From Bisporella sp. PMI_857 (lineage: Eukaryota; Ascomycota; Leotiomycetes; Helotiales; Helotiaceae), in the NCBI GenBank assembly GCA_021307315.1, contig JAJSPD010000006.1, forward strand, positions 1 through 64,000: 64,000 bases of DNA, written 5' to 3'. The translations under genes were made by a program, and so were the position numbers. Of this stretch, positions 45,522-58,057 are shown piece after piece. Each line of letters starts with the position of its first letter. Within the stretch, counting starts at the first letter, position 1. Below the pieces are notes generated by a model that made no database searches, was not told where the DNA came from, and worked only from the letters and a program-made list of their open reading frames with translations.

Positions 45522-47938
45522 ATGTCTTTGGACTTGAAAGATGTCTTCGACCATCATCCAGACCTTGAGCCTGAGAATTATCTCGAAAACCACCATCAAA
45601 GCTATAGAGACCTGGACTCATCGTCGCCTTACGCACAATTAGGAATTGTATTCCCGCTTTTACTGACCATTGCTGCAATTCTCTACCATCTTTGGTTTGC
45701 CGTGGACCATGGTTTATCAATCCCAGAGCTCCTGTGGAATTACCTAGTATACATGACGCCTACACGACTTATTGACTGCATAGAAACCCACCGAAGTCCC
45801 CTGCGAATGGCAGATCCAGCCCTTAGGCATATTCCACGAACGCATGCTGCGAAGAGCGAGGCTATGCGTAGTATATTGGGACTGGATGTGTCAGGAGGTA
45901 TTATGAATTCTGTCGCACAAGCTGGACGAAGACGGCTGTCTACTATTCCTAGAATTAATGTCAGCTCTGGAGCTCTCTCAGATCGTCCACCAGGATGGGA
46001 AATTGGGACAACTCTTGTTATCAGAATAGTGTTCTCCAAGGACTGGCGTCATTAGACTCGCTTTCAGAATATCTTACAAGTCCTAATATTGAAAATAGAT
46101 CTTCCAGGGTGGCCGCGAGACCAGATATGAAGATGGCGGAATCATTGCGAGAACTGATCTCCACTTGAATGACCCTAAGAATAATGGAAAGAAGATATGG
46201 ACACCGGTTATCTTGAAGAATATGAGCAGTTGGCAGCAGCAGGATGCACAAGAATATTATTCTAAGGTTCTTGACGAAATTGACAAGGAGGTAGCTGCGG
46301 TAGCCTATAGTGCTCAGCAATTCCAAGGCTTCGAGTCAGAAGCCTCTCCTTCGTCCAGTACCATGGGCTCCCACCCTATGCAGTTTCAAAATCCCCTAGA
46401 TGGCCTTATAGCTCAACGTGTTGGCTGTACAAAATGTGGCTTCTCGGAGGGATTATCGATGATTCCGTTCAACTGCCTTACTGTTCCTCTTCGAAAAGGA
46501 TGGGAAGTCGATATCTCCGAGTGCTTGGATGAATATTCCATCCTAGAAGAAATTGAAGGCGTTGAATGCGGAAAGTGTACACTTCTTAATACCAAGGTTT
46601 TGTTGGCAAAACTGAAAGAACGGAATCAAGGCTCGCCTCAAAATGTGGTATATAAGAATATATCAGAAAGATTGGATAATATTAACGAAGCATTGGAGGA
46701 GGATGATTACGCAGAGGAAACGTTGTCACAGAGGTGCATGGTGGGTCCCAAGAGCTGGGTTACCTCTACAAAAACTCGCCAAGCTGTCATTGCACGAGCC
46801 CCAAAATCACTAGTTGTACATTTCAACCGAAGTGTCTTCAACGAAATGACAGGAGAGTTGGTCAAAAATCCTGCGAATGTCAGATTCCCGAAGATACTCG
46901 ATATTGGACCGTGGTGTCTAGGAAGCTCTGGATCAACGCAGGAGAGGACTGTTGAACAGTGGCAACTAGACCCAAGCGTGCCTATGATAGCAAGTACCAG
47001 CAGAATTTCCAGGTTACGGGGGCCATTATATGAACTTCGAGCTGTGGTTACACACTTTGGAAGACATGAAAATGGACATTATATTTGTTATCGGAAACAG
47101 CCGGTGCCGTTGGCCGATTCTTTAGGACTAAGCATACTTCTGTGATGCATCAATGGTGGAGGCTTAGTGACGAGGACGTTTCGAAAGTCAGCGAAGAAGA
47201 TGTTCTGGCTCAAGGGGTGTTTTCATGTTGTTTTATGATCTCATTGGATCCGCGGCTCGAGTACGCCAACCATCTGTTTTATTAAGCTCAGACGTCGCTA
47301 TAAAAGCAAAATCCACAATTGCATCAGAAATAAACGACGCTGTAGTACCAAGGCACAGATCAAACCCTCCTGAGTCTACTTCGACCAAGACTCCACCTAA
47401 TGATGGCAACGGGGAATTTAGCATATATTCTCATCCAAGTACCTTAATTTCATCGCAGCAAGTAACTCCTTCGATCGTAACGAGACTGAAAGACTCACTC
47501 TCCAATGATGTTGCGGAGAATACACTCTCTAATATTGCAGACCCCGAACACCTTCCCCAAGTCCAAAATGGTTTAGTGGACTTCGAAACGGCGACTCTGC
47601 TTCCCAACGTAGGCGGCGCTGATGTACTACAGCAGGGTTCCTCACGCCAGTATCTTAAGCCACAAGAGAGTTTTTTGTTTATCGCAGCATCGATACCTCT
47701 TCCTGATGGCACAGATTCAGAGCTTACTGAAAGCGAGTATCAGGATTCAGTGATTACTGCACCCGAAATAAGCATTGCCAGCAGCGTCTCCGATTATGAT
47801 GATGATAATCACGACGATAACCACAATCCAAACGCCACCATGGATTACAAATCTACCGAAACAATTATAGTTCCACAGTTCAAGAAGGACGGCGAGGAGG
47901 AATCGGTCGAGCGGGCTTTATCTCCAGGCACCTCGTGA
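45522..47938 (+). CDS. Ubiquitin carboxyl-terminal hydrolase, UBP1-like, membrane-anchored, frameshifted
   Basis: Cysteine protease of the USP family (C19) that removes ubiquitin from proteins. The N-terminus has a hydrophobic segment (LGIVFPLLLTIAAILYHLWF, residues about 45-64), as in yeast Ubp1, suggesting ER or other membrane anchoring. The Cys box NSCYQNSVLQGLASL lies at about 46010-46054, ILKNMSSWQQQDAQEYY near 46210, a CxxC zinc-finger element (VGCTKCGFSE) near 46420, and the His box FGRHENGHYICYRK near 47060-47100. The WWRLSDEDV block follows, and a long acidic tail ends at 47938. The frame changes near 45996, 46153, 47100-47135 and 47213; most are explained by one lost base beside a homopolymer, with perfect family match on each side. 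Confidence 0.87.
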
Positions 47939-48332
47939 CAGTTTGAGATGGGCTTAAAATTGAGTGAGGATTGTTATAATTTTGTAAGCATAGCGAGGAG
48001 TTCTAGAAGGGTCAGGTATTTCAAGGAGCTTTCGATAATGGAGTTTAGTTGGATCAGGAGGGCATATCGCGAGAGGCTGTATTTATGTTGCGCAATGGCA
48101 TTGGAATTGGTGTCGATCAAGTCACATGGCATAGAAATGGTTTTGGAGGCGATTTAAAAGCATCGTACGACGTTTAACCTTATCAACATGTTGGTATTTC
48201 TGTTCGCTCACTAGAGTAGAGCACTAAATTATATGGGTATTCATCGCGATCTTAAGTGGTAGACTTAGGAGGTGAGACTACTAGCACAATCGACCGCAGC
48301 AACTCTTAAGTCCTCGGCAGTGTGTCCAGCAA
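47939..48332. other. Intergenic gap between converging genes
   Basis: This gap separates the 3' ends of the deubiquitinase and dihydroxyacetone kinase genes. No further feature is seen. Confidence 0.5.
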
Positions 48333-50324
48333 TTATACAATTTCATAATCCGTGTCTTCAGATATCAATGCGAGTCCTAGCAAAAACTCGCTCAACCCCC
48401 ACGCTCCAGGATCAGGCACCTCTTCATATCCAGAACCTCCAACATAGACCGACCGGCCTAGGCTAGCCTTCATGCCTTTTGTTCCCACTGCGCCGTTTCT
48501 TGCGCTCTCGGCTGCCTTTTTCAAGTCCCCAGTCTCGTCTAATGTCGCGACAAAAGGTTGGAGTGCGTCGATGAGCGTGCGATCACCTGGTTGTGCTGGG
48601 TATACTTTGAGAGCGCTTCTGAAGCTTGCTTCAATGCTATGCTCCAAACCTTAGGCGTTGCTTCTCCTACTCCTGACGCTTGGTTGCGTAAGGCATGCAC
48701 CAAGGAGTTGAGAAATATAGCATAAAGGGCACCCGAGGTCCCGTCCTGTCCACCGAATCAGCACCAATGTTTCTTGTTTGTTGCAGGTAAGAACTAGGAG
48801 ATTCGGAGCATGTCTTACAAGCCAAGGCCATAATTCAATCGAAGTATCTCAGCGCCTCAGACGGCTCTCAAGCTCCCGCAGGAAATTTGACTTCTTTGAA
48901 AGGAAATAAGACGAACCATTGTAGTCTCGACAATATGCACAATTTTGCTCAGATCCAGCACGGTGTCACCAGATAGTTGGGAATTCATAACTAAGCCCAG
49001 GACGGCTAGAGCATATTAGTCTATTTGTAGAATTTGTATTGCGGGGAAATGTTTACCATCCGCTCCTTTTTCAGCCCAACACCACAATCTCCATCACCAA
49101 CTGCCTCGTCAAATCTTGTGATATCTGGCTCCGCAGCGATGACCGTTTGAGTCCAGCTGATAGCGCAGATTTAAAGGTTGCTGTGTTGTACTTTAGTCCG
49201 CTAGCCTCTGGTTCTGCTGTTGAAACAAGTGTATCTTCCCTTACATCCGTGGATCTGCCTTCCCATGTCTGCTTTGATGGGTGCTGTCCACCCAACTGCC
49301 TCGCACGAGGCATCCAGTAACTCTACCATGCTTGGTCCTCCAATGTCGGTGTTGACTACGTTTAGGAGCGAGATGCTAAAGCCCTTCCCGTCAAGACTTG
49401 TCATGTAGGTTCCTGCCAATATCCGGACAGGCTTGATGTTGTAGTTTTCCAATTGCTTGACAACTTCGGCAGTAATCCCTCCTAGCTCAATTACACTAAC
49501 ACCACCCAAGTTATTGATCAGAAGGACGACCTCATTGGAGTTCACTTTGAGAAATGCTCGATCTTTGTCTTCTTGATCCAAGAGCTGGCCAAGCAGCTTC
49601 TTCACCAATCCTGGCAGGTCAACCTTTTCTCGCCCACTACCCTTTTCATTATGTATTCCCATGCCTATTTCGACCTCTCCATGCGCAAGTTTGTCATCTG
49701 GGTTTATATCCGAGAATTTGCGGCCCGGAACGTGAACATGGTCTAACGACGCTCCAACACTAACGATATTATTGGCCGTCAACTTCCCGACTTTGAATAC
49801 ATCCTCCAGGCTCGCACCAGAAGCTGCTAGTGCTCCTGTGATTTTGTGAACGAGCACTGTGCCAGCGATTCCTCTCCTCCCCACCTTTCCAGCCTGTGCT
49901 CTTCCCACACCAACATCATCACAACCACAAGCATTTCGACCTTCAAGCCCGAAGCCTTTGCCTTTTCGACTCCCATCCGAAGTTTAACACATCACCAGTG
50001 TAATTCATCACTGTGACAAGAATTCCTTGCTCGGTATCAACTCTTGCCATGATGGCCCGTCGAATCTGCTCGGCGCTTGGGGACGCGAATATGGACCCAG
50101 CCACAGCTGCTGAAAGTAATCCATCACCAACAAAACCTCCGAAGCTAGGCTCATGCCCGCTTCCTCCACCAGAAATGATTGAGACTTGTGGTTTATGGCC
50201 CGGCCTACGATAAACTATCTTGTTCTCCGGGTCGAGAGCTACGGATGGATTGGTGATTGTGAGCGCATGGAGCGCCGAGTTTACAAGGAAGGTAGGGTCG
50301 TTGATGAAGTGTTTTGCAGACATG
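48333..50324 (-). CDS. DAK1: Dihydroxyacetone kinase (DhaK plus DhaL domains), frameshifted
   Basis: Cytosolic ATP-dependent kinase that phosphorylates dihydroxyacetone in glycerol catabolism and detoxification. The start at 50324 gives MSAKHFINDPTFLVNSALHA. The DhaK domain has SIISGGGSGHEPSFGGFVGD, MNYTGDVLNFG, and the substrate-binding histidine region GASLDHVHVPGR near 49725-49760. A linker leads to the DhaL domain with VGDGDCG near 49060-49090, then a GDRTLIDALQPF region near 48575, GAVGTKGMKASLGRSVYVG and a C-terminus ending at 48333. Total length of about 590 residues is normal. At least five frame changes are required, for example near 49985, 49925, 49270 and 49120. The kinase is essentially complete otherwise. 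Confidence 0.87.
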
Positions 50325-50867
50325 GTTGCCGTAAATTTGAATATGATGGTTCCGTAAGAGTTGACCTTGGGGAGATAGAGGGAAAGAGGGAAGTACTGTA
50401 GCACTATGTGTACACTGACGTGTCAATCATTCCATCTTATATCTATCAATCAAGATGGTGGAGGGGTAGATGGGAAGGTGTTGGGCGGGGGGGGCGGTTA
50501 CAGGAAAGTATGGGGGTGGTGTTGATGATCTACAGTGGGGTGGTTAGGGCTTGTTAGGGCTTAAGCTTGCCTTTTGCGTTAACATTACTTACTGTACAGC
50601 AGTAATCAGTACCGTAGTTTCTCCTTACAGTAGCCCTAACTGTACTTACCCCTCTCTGGCAGAGAGAATGGATGAGGGGAAGGGGATCCGTGACAGGCGG
50701 GGTCGTAGGCCTGGTCATGGCCTGGTTGGTGGCCCAGGCGGTGCCGGGAATTCTCTTCTTCACAACCGACCGGTACGGCTGATCTTTGTTCCCCCCTCCC
50801 AAATAAGAGCCTTGTCAGATCCACAGAACAACACTCACAACCACCAATTCCAATCCAATTCTCCGAG
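50325..50867. promoter_or_regulatory. Divergent promoter between dihydroxyacetone kinase and CSL4
   Basis: The 543 bp hold both promoters. G-rich runs near 50486-50500 include GCGGGG-type hexamers that could serve as CreA sites; this is inference. The sequence just upstream of CSL4 is C/A-rich, as in many fungal 5' leaders. Confidence 0.4.
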
Positions 50868-51562
50868 ATGGCCCAAACTTTATCAATTGCTGTGCCAGGG
50901 CAATTGCTTGGGTCAGTAGACGAGTATCTGCCCGGTCCAGGAACCCACATCCACAACGCAAAACTTTACTCTTCCATCCTTGGACCCATCAGGAAAACTA
51001 CTCCTCCAAAGCCCGCCGGGCCTCAAAAGCGACTCACCAAAATCACACCTGCCGAGCCAATACCCCTATCAACAGTCTTCATAGAGAGAGACCTGACTAT
51101 GTCAAATGTGAAAGACGGCTACAAGAAGGCAGAAGTCCTGCCCGAGGTCAATAGCACGGTACTCTGCAAAGTGACACGGATCGCACCAAGACAAGCCTCA
51201 GTAGCAATTCTCGTCGTTGGCGAAACGGTACTTGATGGGGAGTGGCAGGGTTTGATACGCGTTCAGGATGTCAGAGCTACCGAGAAAGATAAGGTCAAGA
51301 TTTTCGAGAGTTTCCGGCCTGGTGATATAGTGCGGGCGATTGTGGTATGTGAATACAAGGCTCGGCTCAGAACTATGTTATTAAAACATTCAGATCTCTT
51401 TGGGTGATCAATCGAACTACTACCTCTACTGCCAGCAACAACCTCGGTGTCATCATGGCCACAAGCGAAGCTGGAAATACAATGTATCCAGTTAGCTGGA
51501 AGGAGTATAGGGATCCAGAAACGGGCACCAGCGAGAGCAGGAAAGTGGCAAAGCCATTTTGA
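50868..51562 (+). CDS. CSL4: Exosome complex subunit CSL4, frameshifted near the 3' end
   Basis: S1-domain cap protein of the RNA exosome, which degrades and trims RNA in nucleus and cytoplasm. The N-terminal domain reads AVPGQLLGSVDEYLPGPGTH. The S1 domain begins around VNSTVLCKVTRIAPRQASVA and contains LIRVQDVRATEKDK and FRPGDIVRAIV. An intron of about 56 nt (GTATGTGAAT to ACATTCAG) leads to ISLGDQSNYYL. The next block, TASNNLGVIMATSEAGNTMY, is in another frame because of an indel near 51433. The C-terminus with KEYRDPETGTSESRKVAKPF ends at 51562. Splicing and domain order match the family. The gene is essential in yeast, which argues that the frame slip is not real. Confidence 0.86.
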
Positions 51563-53066
51563 GCAGGCTAAGCGAAAGAGAAATACAGTTAGCGCATAGC
51601 ATTTGGAGTCGGGCGTTTTGGGATATACCAAGTCTAGCACTAAGATGCAATAGTGTTATGGTCGGTGCTGGAGTGCAAAGAAATGCAAATACCTTTCTCT
51701 GCTTTAGTATCAGCATACGGCCTGTCTTTGGTGGCTCCAGCATGTATATTTCAGGCAGTCTTTCTACACGGAGATAGTTGACCCAGTATGGAAAACATGG
51801 ATGCCAAGTGGGGAGATAAATTGGTTGCTAAAAGTCCTTGACATAAACTACTTACATATTCCCAGATTGGTCTATGCGAAGAAAACGACATTACACCTCG
51901 TCTCCAAGGGATTGTAATCCTTAAAAATAATTATTGTAAAGAGACCGTCACCAGTGGTAGTCATAATTGAATGATCACTTTAGTCAGTAAACCTCACAAA
52001 AATCCCGCCTGGTGCGTGGTATAATGGCATTAGTAAGCCAGAGCTATTATCTTCGCCTAATGAAAGGGGTTGAAAGTCAAATACTAATGCCGAGGGTTGC
52101 ATTTGCAATTTTGTTGGTTCTTCGACTTGAACACCAGCTTTTCATCCCTATACTCATTCAAGAATTCACCGAGTAAACAATCAGTATCTGTTGTCTCACC
52201 CCATGGGTCATAGCTTAAAGATATGAGCGAAAGGTTCATAGTGACGAACTTCCTTTATGAACAAGTATTCAAAGTTGAACGATACACTGATGCAGCGTGC
52301 ACTACATACCCTAATACCTTGCCCATTCCAGAGAGGTAGGTAAATTCGAGGCAAGCTTTCGGAGTATCTGATCATTGATAGGTGATTTGATGAACAAGAG
52401 GGCAATACTAAGTGAGCAATTGAACCAGGGTAGAGGTGCGCATAGTAGACGAACCAAGGATCACGGCAATATTAGCAAATCGAAGAGCTTGTACATCAGC
52501 CCTGGCGAACAGGGCCTGTGGTAGGTCCTGCCTCTATAGTCGTCATTTTACGAGTAGATGCATCGTACGGTTCGTTAATGGGCACTAGTGGTTGGACCGC
52601 CTCAAGATGAGGTTGAAAAAAAATCGCGAACAAGCAATAGTGGGAAGAAGTTCTCTTGGTTCAAAAGTGAATACCAAGCCTTCTGGCCACCTTCGCTCTA
52701 ATAGATGCGTTATTCACTATATTCTTCCTTTCGGAAACCAAATGGAGGCAGAAATAGAGGAGGAGCGGGCGATTCTAAGAACGATCTCTCAAGGCTGCTA
52801 TAGTTATCAATGGTAAACAAGCCTAAGTCATAGCTTACAGGTCTACAAGCACACAACGAGTTACCATGCGAGAAAGAATCCTTCAGCATGACGCATACTC
52901 TAGGGAGTAATGCTTTCCTCAACAAACAAACTAGGGGTAGTGATTGCCATATGATAAACATAATCATTGGCGTTTTTATCTCTTCCCTGTCCTTTCCCTT
53001 GTCAACTCTATGGTATAAAATCAATAGCAATATTAAGAAAGCCTGATCTTACTCCCAGCCTTAATC
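51563..53066. other. Intergenic region between converging genes
   Basis: About 1.5 kb with only short meaningless frames. I looked for a tRNA near 52010-52060 and did not find a full cloverleaf. No repeat is seen. Confidence 0.5.
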
Positions 53067-56000
53067 TCATGGGGTCGGCGATTTAGCCAACGCACTATAC
53101 CTAACGCCTGTGATAACAAGACTTCGAATGATTGTATCACTACTATTCTCAGATGATCTGCTCCCCTCCGAAGCATGCCGATAGGAGCTACTGGCTCCAT
53201 CCAAACTTCTATGTAATGGCTTTCTTACGTTGTCATTTATTTCTGCGCTGTTCTGCCCTTGCTTCAGATTCGAAAGGTCAGGCTGGCTATGTTGTTTCAA
53301 CAAAGTCCCGACATTCGAGTGACGAGTGGAGCTAGACCTACTTGAAATCTTTGTCAAGACTTCGATCTGTTTCTCAGCAATTTGAGCTCTAGATCGCCAC
53401 ATTCTGGCTTCCTCTTTGGCCGCTCTTAATTTTTCACATAAAGTTCCAGCCTCCGTTAACATAGCTCTAGTATCAAGCTTCTGTCTCAATCGATGGATTT
53501 CAATTGCGTTTTCCTCGACCTCTTTACGGTACGCATGTACCTGAGCACTCAAGACAGAGTTGCTTCGCGATGGGTGCGGGTATGCAGCTGGACTTGGTTG
53601 CATGGGTCTCGGGCACGAGGGTGTAATGGGTGGTGCAAATTGCTTCATCGTGGCCCCTGATATGCCAGAGGATGAAATTGGCTGGATAGCCTGGGAAATA
53701 CTTGGAGCAGGATCATCGACAGCAATCTGGAACCTAGGATTACCGATCACAGCGATGCCAATCTCGGAGATCCTCATTCGGCGAGGAGTAGAGAAATTTC
53801 GTACCATTGCCGAATATGGATCTTGTAGGTTGTTTCGGTGATGTTTCGGGCTTTTAGAATTCTTTGGAACATCTTCTTCCCCCACTTCTACTGCTTTCGC
53901 AAAGTCAGGGTTGTTCTGAGCATCGATTTTAGACCTTGAATGTACATTATCTGCCGATGGAATACTTTGCGAAGATGCTGCAAGAACTCCAAAAGGGGCT
54001 ATGATGGCGCCCCTATTGACTTTCCTGGGTGTGTCATACAAGGGAGCTGACCTAGCAGGAATAGAATCAACGAGGAATGGATCATCCCGCAGAAATCTGC
54101 CAGGTGAGGCTTTTGCAATTTCTGCGGTCGCCTTAAAGTGCAACGGTGACACGATTGTAGGAGCGGGATGTGATGGACATTTTTGAGAGCTTATAGGTGG
54201 ATATAGTAGGGTGTCTCTGGAGCGAGGATTATCGTTCAGTTTAGGCATGCTGCGTGATTGTACAATATGATGAGCTCGTGGAGATGAGCTATGGGATAGG
54301 TTGCCCGAAAGTCTCTTTGCCGGCTGCACTAACTCTTTCTTCAGGTGCAAGTCTTTCGGGGGTAACGATATACCCACTTCCTGCAGGACGGTCTTATTTG
54401 ATTTTCTTGATCTCGTAGATCTCTGAGACTTAAGTGGTGATAGAGGATTCACTGTGTAAGCTGCAGCCACGGCGTTCCTAGGCGAACCTGATGGAGTATG
54501 ATTATCCTTAAGAGGACCTCTGCTTGGTGATTTTTCTGGAGATCGTGCAAAGTGAGATGTAGAATCTGCAAAGTTGAATTTTGCTGCAAGAGCTCTAACC
54601 GTTCTATGTGGACTATTCTCCCTGCTTATAAGGACTTGCGGCTTTTGATATAGCTTCCTCGCATTTGGCGTTGCTGACCTCATCACGGTGGCCCTGGTAT
54701 AATTGCTCGTGTGAATAATAGTCTTTGAGTTTTCGACTGACGCTGGTTTAGAGCTAATGGAGTAACCCTCTGTAGAGGACATCCTGTTTGAATGTCTCTT
54801 CTGTGACCCAAAATACTTTAGATTTGACAATGGGCTAGGCGTAGAGCTGTCTGTCTTTTTCAGAATATCCGGGACTTTGGGCACGTTGATTTCCTGGGCT
54901 TCATGTGTAGGAACCTTCCTTAGGCATTTCCTCATCAAGGTTATGGATCTTTGGCCTGTGGTCTCAATACCCCCAGAAGGCCTAGATCTCAAATCGGTAT
55001 TAATTGGGCCGTCGCTAGGCAAAAATCTAGCCTGTGGGTTAAGACAAGCCTTATCGTCAGTGAACAATCTTTGCAGAGGTTGCCTACTAATAAGGCTTTC
55101 GAATGCCTCCGGAGCTCGGAAAACTCTAGGCGTAGAATCGGAATGCATCCGAGATATCTCGTGTAATTTGCGAGGTGGCGCTCCTGGGTCAGTCGCTGCA
55201 AGTTGACGTCTCCCCGTTGCATTTGCAGATGCTCGGCTCATGGAGATTCTCAATGCCAGGTTTGCCAGATTTGCCAGAGGTCTATTTTCATTTCTCGTTT
55301 TCATGGAATGACGGCTAGGCTGTCCTTCTGCGGGTCTTGAATTCGCAACATTCGGGTTTTGAGTTATTGTGCTTGACTTGGGCTTGAAGGCTTTGGGAGG
55401 AGGCTTGAGGTCTCGCGGCGATATTTCCTTCGGGGTTGGGTCGTTAGTAGTGACTTTGATACACTTACGAAATGAAGATACTCACCCAATCAGGAGCAGA
55501 AAGTTCTTCCTTGCTTGGGAATAGCATATCCAGTGATCTTGAGATTTTGAGAGCTTGTCCAGGGCCGAAGCTCAACCTCGACCGTTGTTTTCTAACCGAA
55601 AGATTCTCATGCTGTTGTTGTGCTCGCTGGTAACCTTCACTAGACTCCTGTGAAACAGTTCGGTCTACCTTGATGTTAGGTCTACTCGAAAGAGCGAAGA
55701 TGGGGAATTTGTCCAGCTCACTCAGTCTTGACGTGAAAGCATTGCCTTTGTGGTTGTCCTTTGAAAATTCCCAGTCCTGTTGTCGATGCAAAACAAATGA
55801 TTCGGATGCCGAAGAACGTAGCGGCGGGTTGGTCCATCCCCCCTGACCATCTACAGAAATGATCCGGTAAGTAATTTGCGACCGCGGCTTTCCCATTCTC
55901 TGTTATGATATGCTATAGGACAAACTTACCGTATGGCGTGTATTGTGATTGTAACGCTCTCATGTGACAGACAACATCGCGCCAATGTGTTATCAACCTT

Positions 56001-57618
56001 TGACACCAGTAAGCAATCACCCGGATACAATATGCCGCTGACCCCTCCGTCACTTTATATTAGCACTATGTATGGAGTGTTCTATGACATACATTTCCGT
56101 GATTTCATTTGCAACCTTCATTTTATCGACCTGGGAAACGAAAGAGTTGCTTTTCTTGTGGATGCTCATGTTCGTACGCAAATAGACTTTACTCCGTGAA
56201 CGTGCGCGAGCGTGCGAATGCTTTTCTTTGTGATTCTTTGGAGGGCTTACTGGGAAGAGCACCAACGGCCCATGTGTGTCCGCGACCCGCATAGTATAAC
56301 TGTCCAGCAAGTCTCCCATAAGTAAAGGGCCAAAAATGATACCCAATGCAGCGTAACCCATAAGATCCGATGTAGGAAGGGGTCTCCCTCGGCCGTCTTC
56401 TCTTGGGGCAATCTCTGCAGCTCTCCCAATCATTGATAGGAGGCCAAATACTGCACATACTAGGTCCCTTCTATAATGTGATTTCAACGTCATGATTGCA
56501 AGCGCAACCAGGCGTGCACGAAGTTTACTCTCTTTCGTTCTCGTTAGCTCTGGGCTACTATTAAATTGGCTGTGTATTGAAACAAGAGCATAAAACACAG
56601 ATAGAGACCCAAGAAAAGCCATTCCGCAGACCTGATAAGAATCGCTTGAAAGCAGAAGCTACATCGTGTACATCACATTTTATGTAGGACGGCAAAGTTG
56701 GACAATGGACTGTGCCTGCAATGATGCCTCCATCCTCATCTAACGTACAGTAATGGTTGTAAAGGGCAGATATTATGCTCTGGAGCCCGGAATGCGAAAG
56801 ACGCCTTAGCATTAACACCTAATTGGAACATGGTAAGTATTATGGGGAAGGCGGAGTTCTCTGGGCTTAGATACCATATTGCACAAGAAACTGGGCCGTT
56901 GCTCTGAAACATGTTGGCAGAGACAAGCTGTGCGTCGCATATTCCACTGGCAAGTACAAGAGGCTTGAGCCGCATAGCCGCACCAGATCCTGCAGATTCT
57001 TGTCCTTGAGTATATCTTTCCTTGCTTTCAAGCGCATGGAAAGGTCGCTGAAGCTTCGCCGATGATTCAACTGTGGCTCTGCTCCTTTCCTCGCACTTTG
57101 TGTTGAGGAGGTTCTTCAATATGTTCCGCTTGAACCAATTCGACTTTTCAACTATTTCAGCCTTGTACAAGATTAGCATCTTATATTTAATGGGGGGAGA
57201 CTGTTTGATACTACATTATCCGTATCATAATCATATAGAACCAGCGCCCCGTACACAAGCTTCAAAAAGTCAGTAAGTACATTCAGAGGAAGGGAGACAC
57301 GGACTTTTGCTGCCAAACGGTTATACTCTTGGATGTATTCTGACCGATCATCAATGTCATCACGGTCGGACAGCATGTCTCCACTAGATGATGTCCATGT
57401 ATTACTAGTTTTTACAACTGACTCATGGGCATGTTGTCCGATATCTGAGCTTACATTACCATCGTCAATGCCATCGTCTCTCTGCTAGTACGGCTAGTGA
57501 TTGAAGCGGGTGGAATGAAGTATTTTCGTTTTGGGATGGCTGGACTAAGAAGATCACGGGCAACCCTCATGTCGTGACTGGATGCTTGATGGTCACCTGC
57601 TTGTGAATGATGTGCCAT
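53067..57618 (-). CDS. Large RhoGAP-domain protein with disordered, coiled-coil C-terminus
   Basis: GTPase-activating protein for a Rho-family GTPase, probably acting in polarity or cytoskeletal control. The start at 57618 gives MAHHSQAGDHQASSHDMR. A region with RSEYIQEYNRLAAK and ALVLYDYDTD, then YKAEIVEKSNWFKRNILKNL, precedes the GAP domain: PVEYATHSLSLPTCFRATAQ, the arginine finger in VFRIPGSR near 56770, KCDVHDVASAFKRFLSGL and LPTSDLMGYAALGIIFGPLL. After VANEITEM two introns join LITHWRDVVCHMRALQSQYT to DGQGGWTNPPLRSS, so the long downstream open frames belong to the same protein. The tail is Ser/Pro/Arg-rich, with one coiled coil near 53350-53530 (EENAIEIHRLRQKLDTRAML). Frame slips occur near 57465, 56785 and 56640. 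Total is about 1,350 residues. Confidence 0.78.
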
Positions 57619-58057
57619 TATAATGTAATTGAGCGACTTAAATGAGATGGATGTATAACAAACAAACTTGTGTTCCGCGTTGCGCAAAGCCGATACATTG
57701 TGGCCGACGGAGTATATTCAGGAGCAACGCTGGAGCGAATATGGATCCTACTTGCTAAATGCGATAGCATTAACACATTCGTGGCCGTTCGCCCTTTCCT
57801 ATATGGTCGATTATACTCTTCTTGTTATATTTGGGGGTTATTTGTTAGCAGTCCTATAGGTGGCGCTTTTGCGCTCACTTGCTTAATGACGGCAGGCCTG
57901 AAGGAAAGAAAGACATAGTCGCAAATTAAGATAGATCTATAAAAGAGTTTGCGTTCATCAAGTTGCTTCTAATGTCGCTTCCATTTACGCCACGCTATGC
58001 AACGCCTTCCTAGTCATGTTCTCGCAATACCGTCCAACGCCAGAAGCTCACATGGTC

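Noticed and set aside
52005..52100. tRNA-like A box (TGGTATAATGG) with a weak GGGTTGAAA downstream
   Set aside because: No matching B box (GGTTCGANTCC), no paired acceptor stem and no anticodon arm could be drawn.
55465..55896. Separate gene starting MGKPRSQITYR
   Set aside because: The first residues fall in a predicted intron; the rest joins in phase to the RhoGAP gene upstream and the long frame downstream.
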